A DNA stretch of 64,000 nt from Paulownia fortunei (lineage: Eukaryota > Streptophyta > Magnoliopsida > Lamiales > Paulowniaceae). The stretch covers positions 2,232,001-2,296,000 of the forward strand of contig JAGSPU010000052.1 of assembly GCA_019321725.1 (NCBI GenBank). Direction: 5' to 3'. Below, one piece after another: positions 61,601 through 64,000 of this stretch. Every line of letters starts with the position of its first letter. Position 1 is the first letter of the stretch. A program made the position numbers and the translations under genes. The notes beneath the pieces are model-generated. The model was not told the DNA's origin, did no database searches, and was given only the letters and a program-made list of their open reading frames with translations.

Positions 61601-63723
61601 CGATAAGTATTCTGAAACTAACCCTGGGTAATTTCCCGAAGGAATCCGTATTGATTAGTTTTCTTCGCGACTTGAAACCATGTGTATTTTTAAAAATTCT
61701 CCATCAATAAAATTCAGGGCAAGCATTGTGAACTTCCAGAAATATTCAGTCCTGCATTGATGCGGTGGAGTGGAAAATTCTGTAGTTCATGACTAATGTT
61801 TAGTTGTGGATGTCCGTTGATGTGATGTGATGTTGGTATTTAAACATTTACTTTCCACCTTTTTATTTGAACCAGTAGTCTGAATGCTCAATTGTGTATC
61901 TGTTGTCTTCCAATAAGATAGGTTCTAACTAATGGGCATTAGGAACTTAATTGACCTTTTCCTATTGCATCTCAAAATTGTAACTTAGATTTTTATTTGT
62001 ATGAGGTCTTTCTACTAGTATTACATCTTTTGTTGCAATTGACAACTTCAATTTCCTATATTTTCATGAACTCAGCCGGGATCAACCATCAAACACACCA
62101 AAGAAGGAACTGAGAGCTCATCCTTTTGGTTTGCTCTTGGAGGAAAACAAAGTTACACCAGTAAGAAGGTTTCTTCTGAGGTTGTCAGAGATCCCCACTT
62201 GTTTGCTTTCTCCTTTAATAAAGGTAGCAATTCTTTTTTATGCACTACTGTACTTTTTAACCAAGTTAGTTTAATTGTGTTGAAATCTCGTATGTTGTAA
62301 TTTTTGGCTTGTTCTAACTTTTTCTCTTTTGATGCACATGCTGCCACATGTACTCCCAGGGAAGTTTGAGGTATACACTGAATGAAATCAGTTAGAAGTT
62401 CCTTTTAGCTATTGATGCATTATAAACATTTGTGTTCCTAAATAATATTGATTTGCCAGGTGGAAGAAATATACAATTTCTGTCAAGACGACCTTTTAAC
62501 CGAGGATATATTGATACTTGACACACATGCCGAAGTATTTGTTTGGGTTGGCCAATCAGTGGACTCCAAAGAGAAGCAAAACGCTTTTGAAATTGGACAG
62601 GTACTGGACATTTTATATTTTCAATTGCTAAAGCTTTTCTTCCATTTGAGCTCTGTTGACCAGTGAAGCTTATTCCAGAAATATGTTGAGATGGCTACCT
62701 CACTGGACGGGTTGCCCCTAAATGTTCCATTATACAAAGTCACAGAAGGAAATGAGCCATGCTTCTTCACCACATATTTTTCATGGGATCCCGCTAAAGC
62801 TAGTGTATGTCACAGATATTTGTCTACTCTTGAGTGTTATAGTGATACTTCCTGTTTATTTTGGGACTTTTGTTGCAAACCAATTGTGACAAATGATTTC
62901 CATGTCTCTGAATTTTTAGCTTATCAGGTGCAGTGGGTAAAGAGATATGATATGCATGTTGATGCTGAGAATACTGATAGGGAGATGGTTTCACTTTCTG
63001 GCATTGTTCATGCCTATCCAACTTTAACACACTTAAATACATGCAGAATGTTTGGTTTCATTGTTTCCAAACCCCATTTTCATTGTCCTAAAATAAAACC
63101 CAACATATCACACATTTCCCAATACATTTCCCTCCAAGAGAATCTTCCATTCCCCCAAAATATTGCAAAACATCCTAATTATTGCACACCAAAACATTTT
63201 CGAAACAAAAACCAAACACGCTACACATTTCCAAATACCTTTTCCAAAACACCTTCCCCCAAAACAATACCATACATTCCCATACTTGTCTCTTTTCCAT
63301 TTAGATTGTAAAGCTGACTTGTCTCTCTTTTCCATTTAGATTGTAAAGCTGACTTGTCTCTTATCTGCATCAATACTTCTGATGCTAACCAGCATAATTG
63401 GGATTATATTATTACATTCCGTGAGTCTCGAATTTTCTTTTTGGTGATAAAATTCACAGGTCTGTTTTAGCATTAACTGAATGGGTGTGATTAAACGGTA
63501 TCGGTTTCTTTTAAATAACTTTTGGCCATTCACTATATGAGATCTTGATGTGCTTGAAAACTATTTTATTGTTCAGTTGTAGAGAAAACTTACTTTCTAT
63601 ACTATGCTTATGCCATATACACCCATGTTAACTGATGTTCTCTTTATCTTTCCAAAACAGGCACATGGAAACTCATTCGAAAAGAAGGTCATGCTACTCT
63701 TTGGTGCTGGTCATGCTATAGAG
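55630..63723 (+). CDS. Villin (VLN2/VLN3-type), 5' 746 codons, right end outside window
   Basis: Villins bind, bundle, cap and sever actin filaments in the cytoplasm, partly under Ca2+ control. Nineteen exons are visible: 55630-55685, 55850-55949, 56092-56160, 56243-56479, 56628-56805, 56897-57029, 58284-58443, 58524-58674, 58756-58856, 58957-59115, 59655-59723, 59801-59869, 59978-60115, 61068-61196, 62076-62223, 62360-62370, 62460-62600, 62679-62804, 63661-63723. The protein starts [20 protein letters not shown] and runs through six gelsolin repeats. Signature blocks are [107 protein letters not shown]-like sequence, [37 protein letters not shown] and [16 protein letters not shown]. The linker and C-terminal headpiece would follow. 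All exons join in one frame without breaks. Confidence 0.95.
59255..59550. repeat. Diverged tandem duplication in villin intron 10
   Basis: GTGTCAATAGTATAATTTTG at 59341 recurs at 59505, giving a period of 164 bases. Neighbouring pieces (ACCTTCAG..ATTATTATCAGTGA and AAATCTGCTGCTT) recur in the same order with more substitutions and a few indels. Confidence 0.75.
62360..62370 (+). other. 11-nt microexon of villin
   Basis: Bases GGAAGTTTGAG between acceptor TACTCCCAG and donor GTATAC. With the preceding exon ending AAAG it encodes K-GKFE, the sequence found in other villins between SFN(K/R) and VEEIYNF. Its loss would shift the frame and truncate the protein within repeat 6. Confidence 0.85.
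63049..63222. mobile_element. Small inverted-repeat element in villin intron 18
   Basis: TGTTTGGTTTCATTGTTTCC at the left is mirrored by GAAACAAAAACCAAACAC at the right. The inside is rich in CCAAAAC/CATTTCC and has no stop-free function. Size and ends suit a non-autonomous DNA transposon; no clear target-site duplication seen. Confidence 0.5.
63283..63361. repeat. Tandem duplication (about 37 bases) in villin intron 18
   Basis: CTTGTCTCTTTTCCATTTAG and its continuation TTGTAAAGCTGA occurs twice in succession, almost identical, just right of the inverted-repeat element. Confidence 0.85.
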
Positions 63724-64000
63724 GTAAACTTACAATAGTGCAATGTTGCATGCTTGACTGTTGTTATTTTTAATAACTTGTGTTCTCAAGTGTCTTTTCT
63801 GCAATTTGTGCCACTCTTTTCCTATGTCTCGATTATGTTGTAAATAGAAAGGGGTTAAAAAAGGGATCAGAATAGCTCCTGGTGCAAATTGGCATTGCCA
63901 GTTGAATTTTGTTTGATCTTTTTCTTATGCTTATCTTTGAATCAGACTTTTTTGTATGAACTATTTCATTGAATAATATTTGTCAACTACCTTCTGGATT
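63724..64000 (+). other. Villin intron running off the window
   Basis: Donor GAG|GTAAAC at 63724; T-rich intron to the right edge. The exons for the variable linker and the headpiece lie beyond. Confidence 0.75.

Noticed and set aside
62691..63311. 206-codon frame in villin
   Set aside because: It is exon 62679-62804 read on into intron 18 and the inverted-repeat element.
1..64000. Bacterial-type features, CRISPR arrays, tRNA or rRNA genes, organelle DNA
   Set aside because: None seen; intron-rich nuclear genes throughout. The only tRNA-like sequence is the head of the SINE.

Overview
This is a nuclear window from a flowering plant. Every protein gene is split by GT-AG introns (a few GC-AG), the proteins match land-plant families, intergenic DNA is AT-rich with TA microsatellites, and a tRNA-derived SINE is present. 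Protein resemblance suggests a eudicot, perhaps an asterid; that is an inference. No rRNA, tRNA, CRISPR array or prokaryote-type operon was seen.

Layout. (1) 844-13147 +: 3' part of a peroxisomal insulin-degrading-enzyme-type M16 metalloprotease, 17 exons, open throughout. (2) 15101-15355 -: a small conserved 84-residue protein. (3) 19267-23363 +: a STELLO-type Golgi glycosyltransferase, 4 exons. (4) 24496-30055 -: Mg-chelatase H subunit (CHLH/GUN5), 5 exons, carrying about 30 small indels. (5) 32871-33095 -: a two-exon fragment of exosome subunit RRP43. (6) 35164-39281 +: CTU2, tRNA U34 thiolation, 7 exons. (7) 40568-42967 -: NTAQ1, N-terminal glutamine amidohydrolase, 6 exons. (8) 43225-44786 +: DTW-domain tRNA aminocarboxypropyltransferase, 2 exons, head to head with NTAQ1. 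(9) 55630 to the right edge +: villin, 19 exons visible, open throughout, headpiece outside the window. The long gene-free stretches are 13.1-19.2 kb and 44.8-52.9 kb; the second holds two SINE copies and a MITE-like element.

The most striking feature is the pattern of reading-frame breaks. CHLH, CTU2, STELLO, NTAQ1 and the DTW gene carry one-base (rarely two-base) indels, mostly deletions and often in homopolymers. On either side of each break the protein remains family-like. The IDE and villin genes at the two ends have no breaks. This fits residual consensus error in the 22-44 kb part of the assembly better than gene decay. Gene models there should be treated as intact genes with damaged sequence until checked.

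The genes do not form a pathway. Three neighbours between 35 and 45 kb act in tRNA modification or protein turnover (CTU2, NTAQ1, DTW), and their upstream regions are rich in GGCCCA/TGGGCC (site II-like) motifs. I found no clearly novel system. The best leads are the indel pattern, two GC-AG introns, an 11-nt villin microexon, the RRP43 fragment and the small conserved protein.
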